59,867 nucleotides of DNA. Source: Bacillus marinisedimentorum (GTDB lineage: Bacteria; Bacillota; Bacilli; Bacillales; Bacillaceae_O). Positions 1-11,289 of the stretch are shown here, one piece after another. The position numbers and the translations under genes were made by a program. Where the stretch lies: contig NZ_LWBL02000033.1 in assembly GCF_001644195.2 (NCBI RefSeq), positions 1-59,867 of the forward strand, given 5' to 3'. The notes below the pieces were generated by a model. It worked only from the letters and a program-made list of their open reading frames with translations, searched no databases and was not told the DNA's origin. Position 1 is the first letter of the stretch. Each line of letters starts with the position of its first letter.

Positions 1-44
1 CTTATGCGTACGCCGCTAAGCGGCGCCTTGCGCTTTTGTTCTTG
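1..44 (+). repeat. Dispersed repeat family A, 3' fragment at window edge
   Basis: These bases match the last part of the family A repeats at 16498-16537, 46432-46473 and 57990-58033, in the same orientation. The 5' part lies outside the window. Bases 45-243 hold no gene or clear signal that I can support; the open frame on the minus strand there has no ribosome site and no family resemblance. Confidence 0.85.
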
Positions 45-243
45 TTATAGCAAGGATTACTAAGTTTTTGGAAAATGGATGTATTTAACTGAATCGAATA
101 CCTGCAGCGGAAAGAAACGGGTAAGCTAGAATAGCCTGTGACTATATTCATTAAACATTTTATTCCATTAAAGGGGGCTATAGTTGAAGCTGAATAAACG
201 GAGTTCACTAAAAACTTCTGCATTTTTTTATCTTACCGCAAAT

Positions 244-272
244 AAAAAAACGATCCGTACTGGATCGTTTTT
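244..272 (-). terminator. Intrinsic terminator of rpsT
   Basis: The stem AAAACGATCC (247-256) pairs with GGATCGTTTT (262-271) around a 5-base loop. It lies 15 bases past the rpsT stop and carries A/T runs on both sides, so it may work in both directions. Confidence 0.8.
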
Positions 273-286
273 ACTCTTTTCCATGA

Positions 287-544
287 TTAAGCATTGATCA
301 TTTTCGCTAGACGTGATTTTTGGCGAGCGGCTGCATTCTTAGCGATAATGTTCTTTTGTGCTGCTTTATCAAGCTCTGAAGTAGCAGTTGCATAAGCAGT
401 TTTTGCTGTATCCATATCATTTTCAGCGACTGCCTGTTCGACTTTCTTGACAGCAGTACGCATTGAAGATTTGATCGCCTGATTGTGGGTACGGCGCTCA
501 TCGCTTACTTTTACGCGTTTAATAGCAGATTTAATGTTTGGCAT
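287..544 (-). CDS. rpsT: 30S ribosomal protein S20
   Basis: Encodes 85 residues starting MPNIKSAIKRV and rich in Lys, Arg and Ala, the normal length and composition of bacterial S20, which binds 16S rRNA early in 30S assembly. I chose ATG 544 because AGGAGGTG sits just upstream; an in-frame GTG three codons earlier overlaps that Shine-Dalgarno and is unlikely. It is monocistronic with its own promoter (608-636) and terminator, and points away from gpr, as in B. subtilis. The neighbour expected on its other side (holA and the comE genes) lies beyond the contig end. Confidence 0.97.
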   Translation of the reverse strand: MPNIKSAIKRVKVSDERRTHNQAIKSSMRTAVKKVEQAVAENDMDTAKTAYATATSELDKAAQKNIIAKNAAARQKSRLAKMINA

Positions 545-607
545 TCCTTTCACCTCCTACAAAAAAACCGAAATACCTATCTTCACGGTTTGCATAGAAC
601 ACAAAGT

Positions 608-636
608 ATTCTACCAGACGGATTTCTGAAATGCAA
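608..636 (-). promoter_or_regulatory. Sigma-A promoter of rpsT
   Basis: Read on the minus strand: -35 TTGCAT (636-631), 17-base spacer, -10 TAGAAT (613-608). The predicted start near 601 leaves a leader of about 55 bases before the rpsT ATG. Confidence 0.75.
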
Positions 637-639
637 TAC

Positions 640-1137
640 TTCAGAGCGAGGAAGTTATGAAAGTGTTCGTCTGCTGGCATTGCCTTCGAAACCAGGCGAG
701 GGGAACCGGCAAGTAACATTTCGTCACTGGCGGCAATTGTCCGGAAATTTGCGAATGAAGCAATAAAACTGGCGAGTAATCACGGTCTGAATTTAACCAG
801 TAACCGGTAGTAAAGTGCTGCAAAAAAATGGTTTTTTAGCTGAACGAGTATGTTTTTAAGTACTCTGCTAGTTTCACGCAAGTACACTGCTTCTTTCCAA
901 AAAACACGGATTATCACGCCAAACAAAAGCCTTTTCATGCCAAATTCCGCAATTCACGCCAGAAACGTGAGGCTTCATCCCAGGCTCGCACGCGCAGACC
1001 TCCCCGTTTTTTCAAGCACAATCCCATAACCCGCTTAATCGGCGTTCAAGCCCTCTATAAAACAGTCTTCCCGCTGAAAACCGCTCCAAGTCAAATACTG
1101 CTTTCCAAATCCCGCTGTCCCCATTCCCCCCTAAAAC
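640..1137. other. Gene-free interval with a roughly 20-bp periodic motif
   Basis: About 500 bases separate the divergent rpsT and gpr genes. No frame here has a ribosome site or family resemblance. A CACGCC/CATGCC-type hexamer recurs at 875, 915, 936, 955 and, as CATCCC, at 976. The last four are spaced 19-21 bases apart. The plus strand is unusually C-rich from about 900 to 1130. Confidence 0.4.
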
Positions 1138-1167
1138 GAATGAGAAACACAACAGCAGGCTATCCTA
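1138..1167 (+). promoter_or_regulatory. Candidate sigma-G promoter of gpr
   Basis: GAATGA at 1138-1143 and TATCCTA at 1161-1167 are separated by 17 bases and resemble the forespore sigma-G elements (GNATR / CATnnTA). gpr is a sigma-G gene in B. subtilis. The -10 deviates from consensus, so this is a candidate only. Confidence 0.45.
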
Positions 1168-1205
1168 ATAATATTGGATTATGCATCAGAATGGAGGAAT
1201 GCGCT

Positions 1206-2309
1206 GTGAGTGGACAGCTTGACTTAAGTAAATATCAAGTGAGGACTGACCTTGCTGTTGAAGCCAAAGAGCTTGTAGAAGAACAACAGGGTACAAAGGG
1301 CTCCTTGTCAGGTGTGATCGTGAAGGAAAGGGAGGAAGAAGGGGTGAAAATCAGCGATGTGCACATCACTGAGGAAGGCGCTGCCCAAATGGGAAAAAAG
1401 GCCGGCCGTTATCTTACCTTTGAAACGCAGGGCATCCGCCGGCAGGATACTGAATTGCAGGCAGCAGTCGAACGGGTTTTTGCATCATCATTCAGCCGGT
1501 TCCTGAAAGATCTTGGAATTGAAGAAGAAGCGCGCTGTCTTATCGTCGGTCTCGGCAACTGGAATGTGACTCCTGATGCGCTCGGTCCGATTGCAGTTGA
1601 AAATCTGCTGGTGACGAGCCATTTATTTGAGCTGCAGCCTGAAAGTGTGCAGGAAGGGTATCGGCCGGTAAGTGCGATTGCACCGGGAGTAATGGGCATA
1701 ACCGGCATTGAAACAAGTGATATTATTTTCGGTGTCATCGAAAAAACGAAACCCGATTTTGTCATTGCAATCGATGCCCTTGCTTCCCGGGCCGTTGAAC
1801 GGGTCAATGCAACCATCCAGGTGTCGGATACCGGAATTCACCCGGGCTCTGGTGTAGGCAACAAACGAAAAGAATTAAGCATGGATACATTGGGCATTCC
1901 GGTTATCGCCATCGGCATCCCAACAGTCATTGATGCTGTGACGATCACGAGCGATACAATCGATTTTATTTTAAAGCATTTCGGCCGGGAAACGAAAGAT
2001 CAAGACCGTCCTTCAAGATCGCTTGCTCCTGCCGGTATGACGTTTGGAGAAAAAAGGGTGCTTACTGAAGAAGATTTGCCGGATGAAGAAAAACGGCAAA
2101 TGTATATGGGCATCATCGGCAAACTGGGTGATCAGGAAAAACGCCAGCTCATCCATGAAGTGCTGGCGCCGCTCGGCCATAACCTGATGGTGACGCCGAA
2201 GGAAGTTGATGTATTCATAGAAGATATGGCGAATGTCATAGCTTCAGGCCTCAATGCCGCTTTGCACAGGAGAGTGGACCAGGATAATACCGGTGAATAT
2301 ACACATTGA
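1206..2309 (+). CDS. gpr: Germination protease (spore protease) GPR
   Basis: Encodes a 367-residue aspartic-type protease (family A25) that degrades small acid-soluble spore proteins during germination. The family is made as an inactive zymogen in the forespore and loses a short N-terminal propeptide. Residues 1-20 ([20 protein letters not shown]) carry the conserved TDLAVE segment that follows the propeptide. The central [14 protein letters not shown] and [10 protein letters not shown] blocks contain the conserved Asp residues. The start is GTG 1206, 7 bases after GGAGGA (1193-1198); the longer open frame from 1140 overlaps the putative promoter. The spacing to spoIIP suggests cotranscription. 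Confidence 0.95.
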   Translation: MSGQLDLSKYQVRTDLAVEAKELVEEQQGTKGSLSGVIVKEREEEGVKISDVHITEEGAAQMGKKAGRYLTFETQGIRRQDTELQAAVERVFASSFSRFLKDLGIEEEARCLIVGLGNWNVTPDALGPIAVENLLVTSHLFELQPESVQEGYRPVSAIAPGVMGITGIETSDIIFGVIEKTKPDFVIAIDALASRAVERVNATIQVSDTGIHPGSGVGNKRKELSMDTLGIPVIAIGIPTVIDAVTITSDTIDFILKHFGRETKDQDRPSRSLAPAGMTFGEKRVLTEEDLPDEEKRQMYMGIIGKLGDQEKRQLIHEVLAPLGHNLMVTPKEVDVFIEDMANVIASGLNAALHRRVDQDNTGEYTH

Positions 2310-2381
2310 TCATTGAAAATCCGTTCTACTTTATCCCGCTCTTTCATAAATTGTGGTAGACAAGCCGGAAAGGGTGGGAAT

Positions 2382-3551
2382 ATGCGAATGAACCGAATGC
2401 CCGGAATCGTTGTAGCGATTGATGGGACAGGCCTTAAAAAGCTGGCCGTGATCTTTACTTTTGCAGTTATAACCATACTTGTACTTGCAGGTATGATCAC
2501 TTCCATAAAAGAACCGTACCGTGTTTCTTCATCGTCACTGAATGACTTGACAACCCATTTTACCGGCGAGTCCCTCATAAACTTGATTGCGTTTGAAAAT
2601 GCCTACTTTTCAAGCGGAGTCTCCGGTGAAAAATCGGAACTGGGGTTATCCCAAATGGCGTTTGAAATGATGACAAGCTTCAATCCGGATGATCCGCGGA
2701 GTTTGCTCGGAAACGAATTGCCGGGCTTTTCGCTTTTTGACGGGGAAATAATCGTGGCTGGCGAAGGGACAAACTATACGAATATGCCGATTGAATCCTC
2801 CGCCCCGCTTGAAGTGCTGCTCGAAGAACGTGAGGCATCAATTGAAGAAGTCGAAGAAACGGCTCCGGAGCCAAACACAAAGACGCCGGCTGCCACGACC
2901 AACGGTAAAAAGGTTGTATTCATTTACCATTCTCACACGAGGGAATCGTATTTACCGCACCTGCCGGAAGGCACGCTTGCTGACCATGCTTACCATCCTG
3001 AGGTGAACGTCACCCTTGTCGGGGAACGGCTTGCCCGGGAGCTGGAAGCAAGGGGAATAGGAGCACAGGTGAATGACACCGACTTCACGGAAGTCCTTAA
3101 GAAAAACGGATGGAAGCACCCAAAATCCTATGATGCATCGCGGCCGGCCGTCGTAGAAGCAATGAAACAAGACGGTGATTTGAAATTTTTCTTTGATATT
3201 CACCGGGATTATCTCGGAAAAGACCTTACGACAGTATCGATAAACGGCAAGGAGTACGCCAGGACCTTTTTCGTGATCGGCGGAGAGCATGCCAGGTATG
3301 AACAGAACAAGGAGCTTGCTACCGATCTGCACCACGCGATGGAAAAAGCATATCCGGGTTTGAGCAGGGGTGTGACAACGAAAAGCGGCCCGGGGACGAA
3401 TGGGAAATTCAATCAAGACCTTTCGGATAACTCAATCATTATCGAAATGGGCGGAGTCGGCAACAAGCTTGATGAAGTGTACCGGACAGCCGAAGCGGTC
3501 GCAGAAGTATTCAGCGATTATTACTGGGAAGCTGAAAAAACCGGAAAATGA
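2382..3551 (+). CDS. spoIIP: Stage II sporulation protein P, cell-wall amidase/endopeptidase
   Basis: Encodes 389 residues with a short cytoplasmic N-terminus, one transmembrane helix (about residues 20-43), a variable Glu-rich linker, and the SpoIIP domain from about residue 175. In the family, SpoIIP acts with SpoIID and SpoIIM to remodel septal peptidoglycan and drive forespore engulfment. The IYHSHTRES motif places His183 and His185, and FDIHRD places His274; these probably correspond to the catalytic His residues of B. subtilis SpoIIP. The C-terminal IIIEMGGVGN block is also typical. I prefer ATG 2382, after AGGGTGGG, to the upstream in-frame start at 2313. It follows gpr as in B. subtilis. 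Confidence 0.94.
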   Translation: MRMNRMPGIVVAIDGTGLKKLAVIFTFAVITILVLAGMITSIKEPYRVSSSSLNDLTTHFTGESLINLIAFENAYFSSGVSGEKSELGLSQMAFEMMTSFNPDDPRSLLGNELPGFSLFDGEIIVAGEGTNYTNMPIESSAPLEVLLEEREASIEEVEETAPEPNTKTPAATTNGKKVVFIYHSHTRESYLPHLPEGTLADHAYHPEVNVTLVGERLARELEARGIGAQVNDTDFTEVLKKNGWKHPKSYDASRPAVVEAMKQDGDLKFFFDIHRDYLGKDLTTVSINGKEYARTFFVIGGEHARYEQNKELATDLHHAMEKAYPGLSRGVTTKSGPGTNGKFNQDLSDNSIIIEMGGVGNKLDEVYRTAEAVAEVFSDYYWEAEKTGK

Positions 3552-3583
3552 CTGGTATGACAAAAATAAAGGAGGACGCGGCC

Positions 3584-3958
3584 ATGGCGAATTTTATGCT
3601 CAAAACGCTGTTTATGATATCTGTTTTGCTCGTCGGCGTCCTGATCGGAATGCAGCAGGCTAATGACGGCATGCGGAATATGAAAGGCTTCGAGAATTCT
3701 TTTTCAGGAGCCTTTGAAATCTCGGAGGCTGATGACGGGAAAATGGAAGCGGAAGTTCTGGGTCAGTCCATTACCCGGCAGGACCTCCGGGAGAAACAGG
3801 AAAAGCTGGAGAAGGCCGAAGCTTTCAACGTATTTTCTTCGATGGGGGCAAAACTGGCCGACGCCGCAGGCACCGCTTTCCGCTGGATGTTCAATGCAAT
3901 GTCGATGGTGCTCGGCAAACTGCTCGGATTTATCGTTCCGTTTAACTTTTGGACCTGA
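3584..3958 (+). CDS. yqxA: YqxA-like membrane protein (DUF3679)
   Basis: Encodes 124 residues. One hydrophobic helix near residues 7-23 is followed by a charged, probably helical middle (LREKQEKLEKAEA) and a second hydrophobic stretch at the C-terminus (MSMVLGKLLGFIVPFNF). ATG 3584 follows AAAGGAGG at 3569-3576. Position after spoIIP and before lepA, together with length, matches B. subtilis YqxA. Its function is unknown; being coupled to spoIIP suggests a sporulation-stage membrane role, which is inference. A terminator follows, so this ends the gpr-spoIIP-yqxA unit. Confidence 0.8.
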   Translation: MANFMLKTLFMISVLLVGVLIGMQQANDGMRNMKGFENSFSGAFEISEADDGKMEAEVLGQSITRQDLREKQEKLEKAEAFNVFSSMGAKLADAAGTAFRWMFNAMSMVLGKLLGFIVPFNFWT

Positions 3959-4023
3959 TAAAGGCAACGTCACTTGTAACAGCCCCATACACTTCAAGGC
4001 CGTCAACTCAATCGAAGACTGCA

Positions 4024-4054
4024 GCAAACCCGGAGTGATTTTCGGGTTTTTTAT
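4024..4054 (+). terminator. Intrinsic terminator after yqxA
   Basis: The stem AACCCG (4027-4032) pairs with CGGGTT (4043-4048) and is followed by a T-rich tract. Confidence 0.75.
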
Positions 4055-4135
4055 TTTTGGCTTGCAGCGCCGGCGGAGAGCGAACCTGCATCAGGCTGCA
4101 ACTTGTCTATATCCCGGGCGATGGACAGCTGCCGA

Positions 4136-4164
4136 TTGAACAAAGTTCATACTATTGCTATAAT
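4136..4164 (+). promoter_or_regulatory. Sigma-A promoter of lepA
   Basis: TTGAAC (4136-4141), an exact 17-base spacer and TATAAT (4159-4164). The predicted start is near 4171, about 35 bases before the lepA ATG. Confidence 0.85.
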
Positions 4165-4206
4165 CGAAACTAGTGCAGTTTGCCGATAATGGTAGGAGTG
4201 AGATTT

Positions 4207-6042
4207 ATGAATAAAGACGAGAAATTGAAACGACAGGAACGGATCCGCAACTTTTCGATCATCGCTCATATCGATCACGGCAAGTCCACCCTTGCCGACA
4301 GGATCCTTGAAAAGACGAGCGCGCTCACCCAGCGCGAAATGAAGGACCAGATGCTTGATGCAATGGACCTTGAGCGTGAACGCGGAATTACGATAAAACT
4401 AAATGCGGTCCAATTGACATATAAGTCCAGGGACGGGGAGGAATACATTTTCCATCTGATTGATACCCCGGGGCACGTCGATTTCACATACGAGGTATCA
4501 CGTAGCCTGGCGGCCTGTGAAGGGGCTGTTCTCGTGGTTGATGCAGCCCAGGGAATCGAAGCCCAGACGCTGGCAAACGTCTACCTGGCCCTCGATAATG
4601 ACCTTGAAATCTTGCCGGTCATCAATAAAATTGACCTGCCGAGCGCCGATCCCGAACGCGTGCGTCAGGAAGTTGAAGATGTCATCGGCCTCGATGCCTC
4701 AGAAGCCGTACTTGCTTCAGCCAAAGCGGGAATCGGCATTGAAGATATTCTCGAACAGGTTGTCGAAAAGGTTCCGCCACCGGCAGGAAATCCTGAGGCA
4801 CCGCTGCAGGCGATGATCTTTGACTCTCTCTATGATTCATACCGGGGGGTTGTCGCCTATATCAGGATTGTCGAAGGGAGCGTCAAAGTCGGCGACAAGG
4901 TCAGGATGATGGCGACCGGAAAAGAATTTGAAGTGACCGAAATCGGTGTTTTCACACCGAAGCCGGTGGCGAAGGACGAACTGACTGTCGGTGATGTCGG
5001 ATTTTTGACCGCTTCGATTAAAAATGTCGGGGATACCCGGGTCGGGGATACGATAACACATGCGAAGCGTCCTGCAGCTGAACCGCTTCCGGGATATAGA
5101 AGGTTGAACCCGATGGTTTACTGCGGTTTGTATCCAATTGATTCAAATAAATACAATGACCTTCGTGAAGCACTTGAACGCCTTGAGCTGAACGATTCTT
5201 CGCTTCAATATGAAGCGGAAACATCGCAGGCGCTCGGATTCGGATTCAGGTGCGGTTTTCTCGGCTTGCTTCATATGGAGATCATCCAGGAACGGATCGA
5301 GCGGGAATTCGGCATCGATCTGATCACGACTGCTCCAAGTGTTGTTTACACTGTGACGCAGACAGACGGGGAAACCAAACAGGTTGACAATCCATCATTG
5401 ATGCCGGACCCCCAGGTTATTGAAAAAATTGAAGAGCCGTATGTAAAAGCAACGGTCATGGTCCCGAATGACTATGTCGGCCAGGTCATGGAACTTTGCC
5501 AGGCCAAACGCGGCATTTTCAAGGATATGCAATATCTTGATGAAATAAGGGTCAATATCGTATATGACATTCCGCTGTCCGAAATTGTATACGACTTTTT
5601 CGACCAGCTGAAGTCGAGCACGAAAGGCTACGCGTCTTTCGATTATGAGCTCATTGGCTACAAAGAATCGAAACTCGTTAAAATGGAAATCCTTTTGAAT
5701 GCTGAAAAAATTGATGCCCTGTCTTTCATCGTCCACCGGGATTTTGCTTATGATCGGGGCAAGGTGATAGTCGATAAGCTGAAGGAACTTATTCCGCGCC
5801 AGCAGTTTGAAGTTCCTGTCCAGGCTGCGATCGGTAATAAAATTGTGGCCCGCTCAACAATCAAAGCGATGCGCAAAAACGTCCTCGCCAAATGTTACGG
5901 CGGTGACATTTCCCGGAAACGGAAGCTTCTCGAAAAGCAGAAAGAAGGGAAAAAGCGCATGAAAATGGTCGGTTCTGTCGAGGTGCCGCAAGAAGCGTTC
6001 ATGGCTGTACTGAGCATGGATGACAATAAGGACAATAAATAA
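4207..6042 (+). CDS. lepA: Elongation factor 4 (LepA), ribosome back-translocase GTPase
   Basis: Encodes 611 residues, the usual family length. The GTPase elements appear in order: AHIDHGKST (residues 20-28), ERGITI, DTPGH, NKID and a SAKAG-type G5. An EF-Tu domain 2, two EF-G-like domains and the LepA-specific C-terminal domain ending near [10 protein letters not shown] follow. LepA acts on stalled or mis-translocated ribosomes. The ATG at 4207 is preceded by TAGGAGTG; an in-frame ATG at 4180 lies upstream of that site. It has its own promoter and is followed by a hairpin terminator, so it may be transcribed separately from hemW. Confidence 0.97.
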   Translation: MNKDEKLKRQERIRNFSIIAHIDHGKSTLADRILEKTSALTQREMKDQMLDAMDLERERGITIKLNAVQLTYKSRDGEEYIFHLIDTPGHVDFTYEVSRSLAACEGAVLVVDAAQGIEAQTLANVYLALDNDLEILPVINKIDLPSADPERVRQEVEDVIGLDASEAVLASAKAGIGIEDILEQVVEKVPPPAGNPEAPLQAMIFDSLYDSYRGVVAYIRIVEGSVKVGDKVRMMATGKEFEVTEIGVFTPKPVAKDELTVGDVGFLTASIKNVGDTRVGDTITHAKRPAAEPLPGYRRLNPMVYCGLYPIDSNKYNDLREALERLELNDSSLQYEAETSQALGFGFRCGFLGLLHMEIIQERIEREFGIDLITTAPSVVYTVTQTDGETKQVDNPSLMPDPQVIEKIEEPYVKATVMVPNDYVGQVMELCQAKRGIFKDMQYLDEIRVNIVYDIPLSEIVYDFFDQLKSSTKGYASFDYELIGYKESKLVKMEILLNAEKIDALSFIVHRDFAYDRGKVIVDKLKELIPRQQFEVPVQAAIGNKIVARSTIKAMRKNVLAKCYGGDISRKRKLLEKQKEGKKRMKMVGSVEVPQEAFMAVLSMDDNKDNK

Positions 6043-6048
6043 AGAAAA

Positions 6049-6080
6049 AGAACCGCAGGACAATGTCTTGCGGTTTTCTT
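6049..6080 (+). terminator. Intrinsic terminator after lepA
   Basis: AACCGCA and TGCGGTT (6051-6075) form a stem followed by TTTTC. Some readthrough into hemW is likely because no strong promoter is visible between the two genes. Confidence 0.7.
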
Positions 6081-6108
6081 CATCATTTTAAGAAAAGAGT
6101 GATCCTTT

Positions 6109-7245
6109 ATGGTGAAAGCCGCCTATATTCATATCCCGTTTTGCGAACAAATTTGCTATTATTGTGATTTCAATAAATTTTACCTTGAAAACCAGCCGGT
6201 CGAAGCATACCTTGATGCGCTCCAGCGGGAAGTAGAGGCAACGCTGCGGCAGCATCCGCACGATGAGCTGAAGACGATTTTTATCGGCGGCGGAACACCA
6301 ACTTCGCTCAGCGCCACTCAGCTTGAAAACCTGTTGGAGGGCCTCAACAGAACTCTTATTTACAGCCCGCAAGAAATGGAGTTTACGGTGGAGGCGAATC
6401 CCGGCGATCTTACAATGGATAAGCTCACTCTCATGAAAAACATGGGTGTGAACAGATTGAGCCTCGGTGTCCAGACATTCCATGACCCACTCCTCGAGAA
6501 GATTGGAAGGACCCACCGCTCCAAAGAGGCGCTGCAGGCCGTCGAGGACGCCAAAAAAGCCGGCTACAGCAATATTTCAATCGACCTGATGTACGGTCTG
6601 CCCGGCCAGACAATGGCGATGTTCGAGGAAAGCATCGTTACCGCTGGAAGCCTTGACATTCAGCATGTCTCCAGTTATTCGCTGCAAGTTGAGCCGAAAA
6701 CGGTTTTCTATAACTTGATGCGCGCCGGTAAACTATCCCTGCCTCCGGAAGATACCGAAGCGGATATGTATGAAACACTGATGGAAAGGATGGCGGGGCT
6801 GGGTTTCTTCCAATACGAAATCAGCAATTTTGCGAAAAAAGGCTTTGAAAGCCGCCACAATCTAACCTACTGGGCGAATGAAGAATACTACGGTTTCGGT
6901 GCGGGCGCACACAGCTACCTAGGCGGTAAAAGGAAAGCGAACGCAGGCCCGCTGAACCACTACCTTCAATTTGTGAACGAAAAAGGGACGGCATATATTG
7001 AAGAGCATACTGTCACCGAACAGGAAAAAATGGAGGAAGAGCTGTTCCTTGGATTGCGCAGGGCGGCGGGCATCAGAGCTGATACGTTTTTATCCAAATA
7101 CGGACGGCCTGTGAATGACGTGTTCGGGAGGGAGCTGGACGATCTTGCCGGCAGGGGTCTCATTAAGCAAACTGAAGAAGGGTATACGCTTACGAAAGAA
7201 GGAAGACTGCTCGGCAATGAAGTGTTCCAGGCGTTTCTAAAATGA
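6109..7245 (+). CDS. hemW: Heme chaperone HemW, radical SAM protein
   Basis: Encodes 378 residues. The radical SAM cluster motif is Cys12-x3-Cys16-x2-Cys19, followed by Asp-Phe rather than the fourth Cys found in true coproporphyrinogen dehydrogenase HemN. This points to HemW, which hands heme to target proteins. The old B. subtilis name for the gene at this position is hemN. Gly-rich FIGGGTPT and the C-terminal HemN domain (GLRRAAGI) are present. The start ATG 6109 follows an AAGAGTGAT ribosome site. The gene sits between lepA and the hrcA operon, as in most Bacillaceae. Confidence 0.93.
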   Translation: MVKAAYIHIPFCEQICYYCDFNKFYLENQPVEAYLDALQREVEATLRQHPHDELKTIFIGGGTPTSLSATQLENLLEGLNRTLIYSPQEMEFTVEANPGDLTMDKLTLMKNMGVNRLSLGVQTFHDPLLEKIGRTHRSKEALQAVEDAKKAGYSNISIDLMYGLPGQTMAMFEESIVTAGSLDIQHVSSYSLQVEPKTVFYNLMRAGKLSLPPEDTEADMYETLMERMAGLGFFQYEISNFAKKGFESRHNLTYWANEEYYGFGAGAHSYLGGKRKANAGPLNHYLQFVNEKGTAYIEEHTVTEQEKMEEELFLGLRRAAGIRADTFLSKYGRPVNDVFGRELDDLAGRGLIKQTEEGYTLTKEGRLLGNEVFQAFLK

Positions 7246-7282
7246 CCGTTTCTGTTCTTTTTCAGGATAGCGAATCAAACCG

Positions 7283-7310
7283 TTGACAATCTCCTTTTTC
7301 TTCTGTTAAT
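7283..7310 (+). promoter_or_regulatory. Sigma-A promoter of the hrcA operon
   Basis: TTGACA (7283-7288) is perfect. The best -10 is GTTAAT (7305-7310) with a 16-base spacer. The CIRCE operator lies just downstream, over the expected start region. Confidence 0.65.
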
Positions 7311-7322
7311 TTATTATTAGAT

Positions 7323-7349
7323 TTAGCACTCGTCACATTAGAGTGCTAA
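7323..7349 (+). promoter_or_regulatory. CIRCE operator (HrcA binding site)
   Basis: A perfect 9-bp inverted repeat, TTAGCACTC (7323-7331) and GAGTGCTAA (7341-7349), separated by 9 bases: the exact CIRCE consensus. HrcA bound here represses the downstream chaperone operon; GroE returns HrcA to its active form in the known B. subtilis circuit. Confidence 0.98.
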
Positions 7350-7363
7350 CAGAGGTGATGTGG

Positions 7364-8398
7364 ATGTTAACCGACCGGCAATTGTTAATCCTTCAAGTGA
7401 TTATTGACGATTTTGTCCGTACAGCCCAGCCAGTGGGATCGCGTTCCATTGCTAAGAAAGAAGAAGTGAGTTACAGTCCGGCAACAATCCGCAATGAAAT
7501 GGCGGACCTTGAAGACATGGGATTCCTTGAAAAGACTCACAGCTCTTCCGGACGGGTCCCGTCGGAAAAGGGATATCGTTTTTATGTCGATCACCTGATG
7601 TCGCCGTTTCAACTGACAAACCCGGAGATCGAACATATCCGCACGCTGTTTAGAGAAAAAATTTATGAACTGGAAAAAGTGGTTCAGCAGTCCGCCCATA
7701 TTCTTTCGGAACTGACAAACTATACATCTATCGTGCTTGGACCGCAAATGTACGAAACCAAAGTGAAGCAAATCCAAATCATTCCGCTGTCGAGCGAAAC
7801 GGCCGTCGCAATTATCGTGACGGATACCGGGCATGTGGAAAACCGTACCTTCACTATGCCGCCCGGCATTCATTCGTCAGATATTGAAAAGCTGGTCAAT
7901 ATATTGAATGAGAGGCTAAAGGGTGTTCCGCTTGTCGAACTTCATGATAGGATTTATAAGGAAGTCGCCGGATATTTGAAAAAACATATCCACAACTATG
8001 AAAACATCATGGGCATTCTGTCGGATACGTTTTCCGTCCAGCAGGCTGAAAAGCTTTATTTCGGGGGCAAGACAAATATGCTCTCACAGCCTGAATTCAA
8101 CGATGTTGAAAAAGTGCGGAACCTAATGGCGATGATCGAACAGGAAGATTTGCTTTATCATATGCTGCGTTCCGACAGTAAAAAGGGCATCCATGTTAAA
8201 ATCGGTCATGAAAATGAACATCAATCCATGCAGGATTGCAGCCTGATTACAGCTACCTATTCGAACGGTTCGGTCGACCTCGGGACAATTGCCATTTTGG
8301 GGCCGACAAGGATGGAATATTCGAAAGTCATCAAATTGCTCGATGTATTTTCCCGTGATTTGACAAAGAGGCTGACCACATTGTATCAAAACAGGTAA
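7364..8398 (+). CDS. hrcA: Heat-inducible transcription repressor HrcA
   Basis: Encodes 344 residues (B. subtilis 343). The N-terminal winged helix spans about residues 1-75 with [20 protein letters not shown] as the recognition region, followed by the GAF-like HrcA dimerisation domain. It binds CIRCE and controls its own operon and normally groESL. ATG 7364 follows AGAGGTGAT; starts further upstream would lie inside CIRCE. First gene of a seven-gene run, hrcA-grpE-dnaK-dnaJ-prmA-rsmE-mtaB, identical in order to B. subtilis. Confidence 0.97.
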   Translation: MLTDRQLLILQVIIDDFVRTAQPVGSRSIAKKEEVSYSPATIRNEMADLEDMGFLEKTHSSSGRVPSEKGYRFYVDHLMSPFQLTNPEIEHIRTLFREKIYELEKVVQQSAHILSELTNYTSIVLGPQMYETKVKQIQIIPLSSETAVAIIVTDTGHVENRTFTMPPGIHSSDIEKLVNILNERLKGVPLVELHDRIYKEVAGYLKKHIHNYENIMGILSDTFSVQQAEKLYFGGKTNMLSQPEFNDVEKVRNLMAMIEQEDLLYHMLRSDSKKGIHVKIGHENEHQSMQDCSLITATYSNGSVDLGTIAILGPTRMEYSKVIKLLDVFSRDLTKRLTTLYQNR

Positions 8399-8462
8399 CT
8401 TTGGCTATCTTGTATTATCAGGCACGAGCGTGTACCAACGAATATGTTGATCGATTGAAGAG

Positions 8463-8512
8463 AAAGCAGGAGACCGGAACTCATTCAATTATTCTCCGGC
8501 CTGCTTTTCCTT
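8463..8512 (+). terminator. Hairpin between hrcA and grpE
   Basis: AAGCAGG (8464-8470) pairs with CCTGCTT (8500-8506), extended by CCGGA/TCCGG inside, and ends in TTTT. In B. subtilis the operon transcript is processed between hrcA and grpE, so this may be a processing or partial termination site that lowers HrcA relative to the chaperones. That role is inferred here. Confidence 0.6.
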
Positions 8513-8560
8513 CGTTCATCATACAGCAAGGAAATGCACTCAGTTTCAGGAGGTGAAAGA

Positions 8561-9166
8561 ATGGATAAGGACCGAAACAATGAAATGGAAGACTTGCAGG
8601 ATACATCTGAAAATGAAAATACTGCAGAAGCGAAAGAAACTGCCCGGCCGGAAGGGGACATCGCGGAAGAAAGTGAAGTTCTTGAGGGAACAGAAAGTGA
8701 AGCGGAGGAAACACCATCCGTAGAAATGGCTGAATTGCAGGCTAAACTAAATGAAACGACAAACCGCATGCTCCGCATTCAGGCGGATTTTGACAATCAC
8801 CGCCGCCGTTCGAAAACGGAAAAGGAGACTGCGGAAAAATATAGAGCCCAGAGTCTGATTACAGATTTGCTTCCTGCTCTCGATAATTTTGAGCGGGCTA
8901 TGGCTGTGGAAGCTGTTTCAGAGGATGCAAAGTCCCTTATGCAGGGGATGGAAATGGTGTACCGCCAGCTGAATGACGCCCTGGTGAAAGAAGGACTTGA
9001 GGAAATTAAAGCAGAGGGAGAACAATTCGACCCGCACTACCACCAGGCAGTGATGCAAGTTCAGGAAGAGGGCTATGAGTCGAATCAGGTGGTTGAACAA
9101 TTCCAAAAAGGGTATAAACTCAAAGACCGTGTCATCAGGCCGGCAATGGTAAAAGTAAATCAATAA
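8561..9166 (+). CDS. grpE: Nucleotide exchange factor GrpE
   Basis: Encodes 201 residues: an acidic, probably disordered N-terminal third, a long coiled-coil helix (about residues 55-110) and the C-terminal beta domain ending [16 protein letters not shown], the GrpE signature. It releases ADP from DnaK. ATG 8561 follows CAGGAGGTG. dnaK begins 39 bases downstream. Confidence 0.97.
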   Translation: MDKDRNNEMEDLQDTSENENTAEAKETARPEGDIAEESEVLEGTESEAEETPSVEMAELQAKLNETTNRMLRIQADFDNHRRRSKTEKETAEKYRAQSLITDLLPALDNFERAMAVEAVSEDAKSLMQGMEMVYRQLNDALVKEGLEEIKAEGEQFDPHYHQAVMQVQEEGYESNQVVEQFQKGYKLKDRVIRPAMVKVNQ

Positions 9167-9190
9167 CGATTTGTTACATACAGACATTAA

Positions 9191-11044
<1,854 letters not shown>

Positions 11045-11108
11045 TCCTGGCAAACACTCATGAAGGCTGCATCCATGCTGGATTGCAGCATCTACAGGCA
11101 AACAGTTT

Positions 11109-11146
11109 GTCAAAGTCAGGGTATACCTGGCTTTGACTTTTTTCTT
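11109..11146 (+). terminator. Strong terminator-like hairpin between dnaK and dnaJ
   Basis: GTCAAAGTCAGG (11109-11120) pairs with CCTGGCTTTGAC (11126-11137) with one G-T-type mismatch and is followed by a T-run. It should reduce transcription into dnaJ and the methyltransferase genes and so set chaperone stoichiometry. Confidence 0.8.
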
Positions 11147-11289
11147 GTAAGGAGGCTAAGGGGAACTTCCGATGGCGGAAGCTGGAAATGAAGCTCCCTT
11201 GTGAAAGACTCCTCCGCCTCAGCAAAGTTGAAGCAGGAGTAAGGAAATGATAATATTAGCGTTATGTGAATGAATCGGGAGTGGATGAA

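Noticed and set aside
485-766. 93-codon plus frame crossing the rpsT start and promoter
   Set aside because: It overlaps rpsT, its ribosome site and promoter on the other strand and has no Shine-Dalgarno.
6109-7245. Annotation as oxygen-independent coproporphyrinogen III oxidase (HemN)
   Set aside because: The cluster motif lacks the fourth Cys and continues Cys-Asp-Phe, which fits the heme chaperone HemW.
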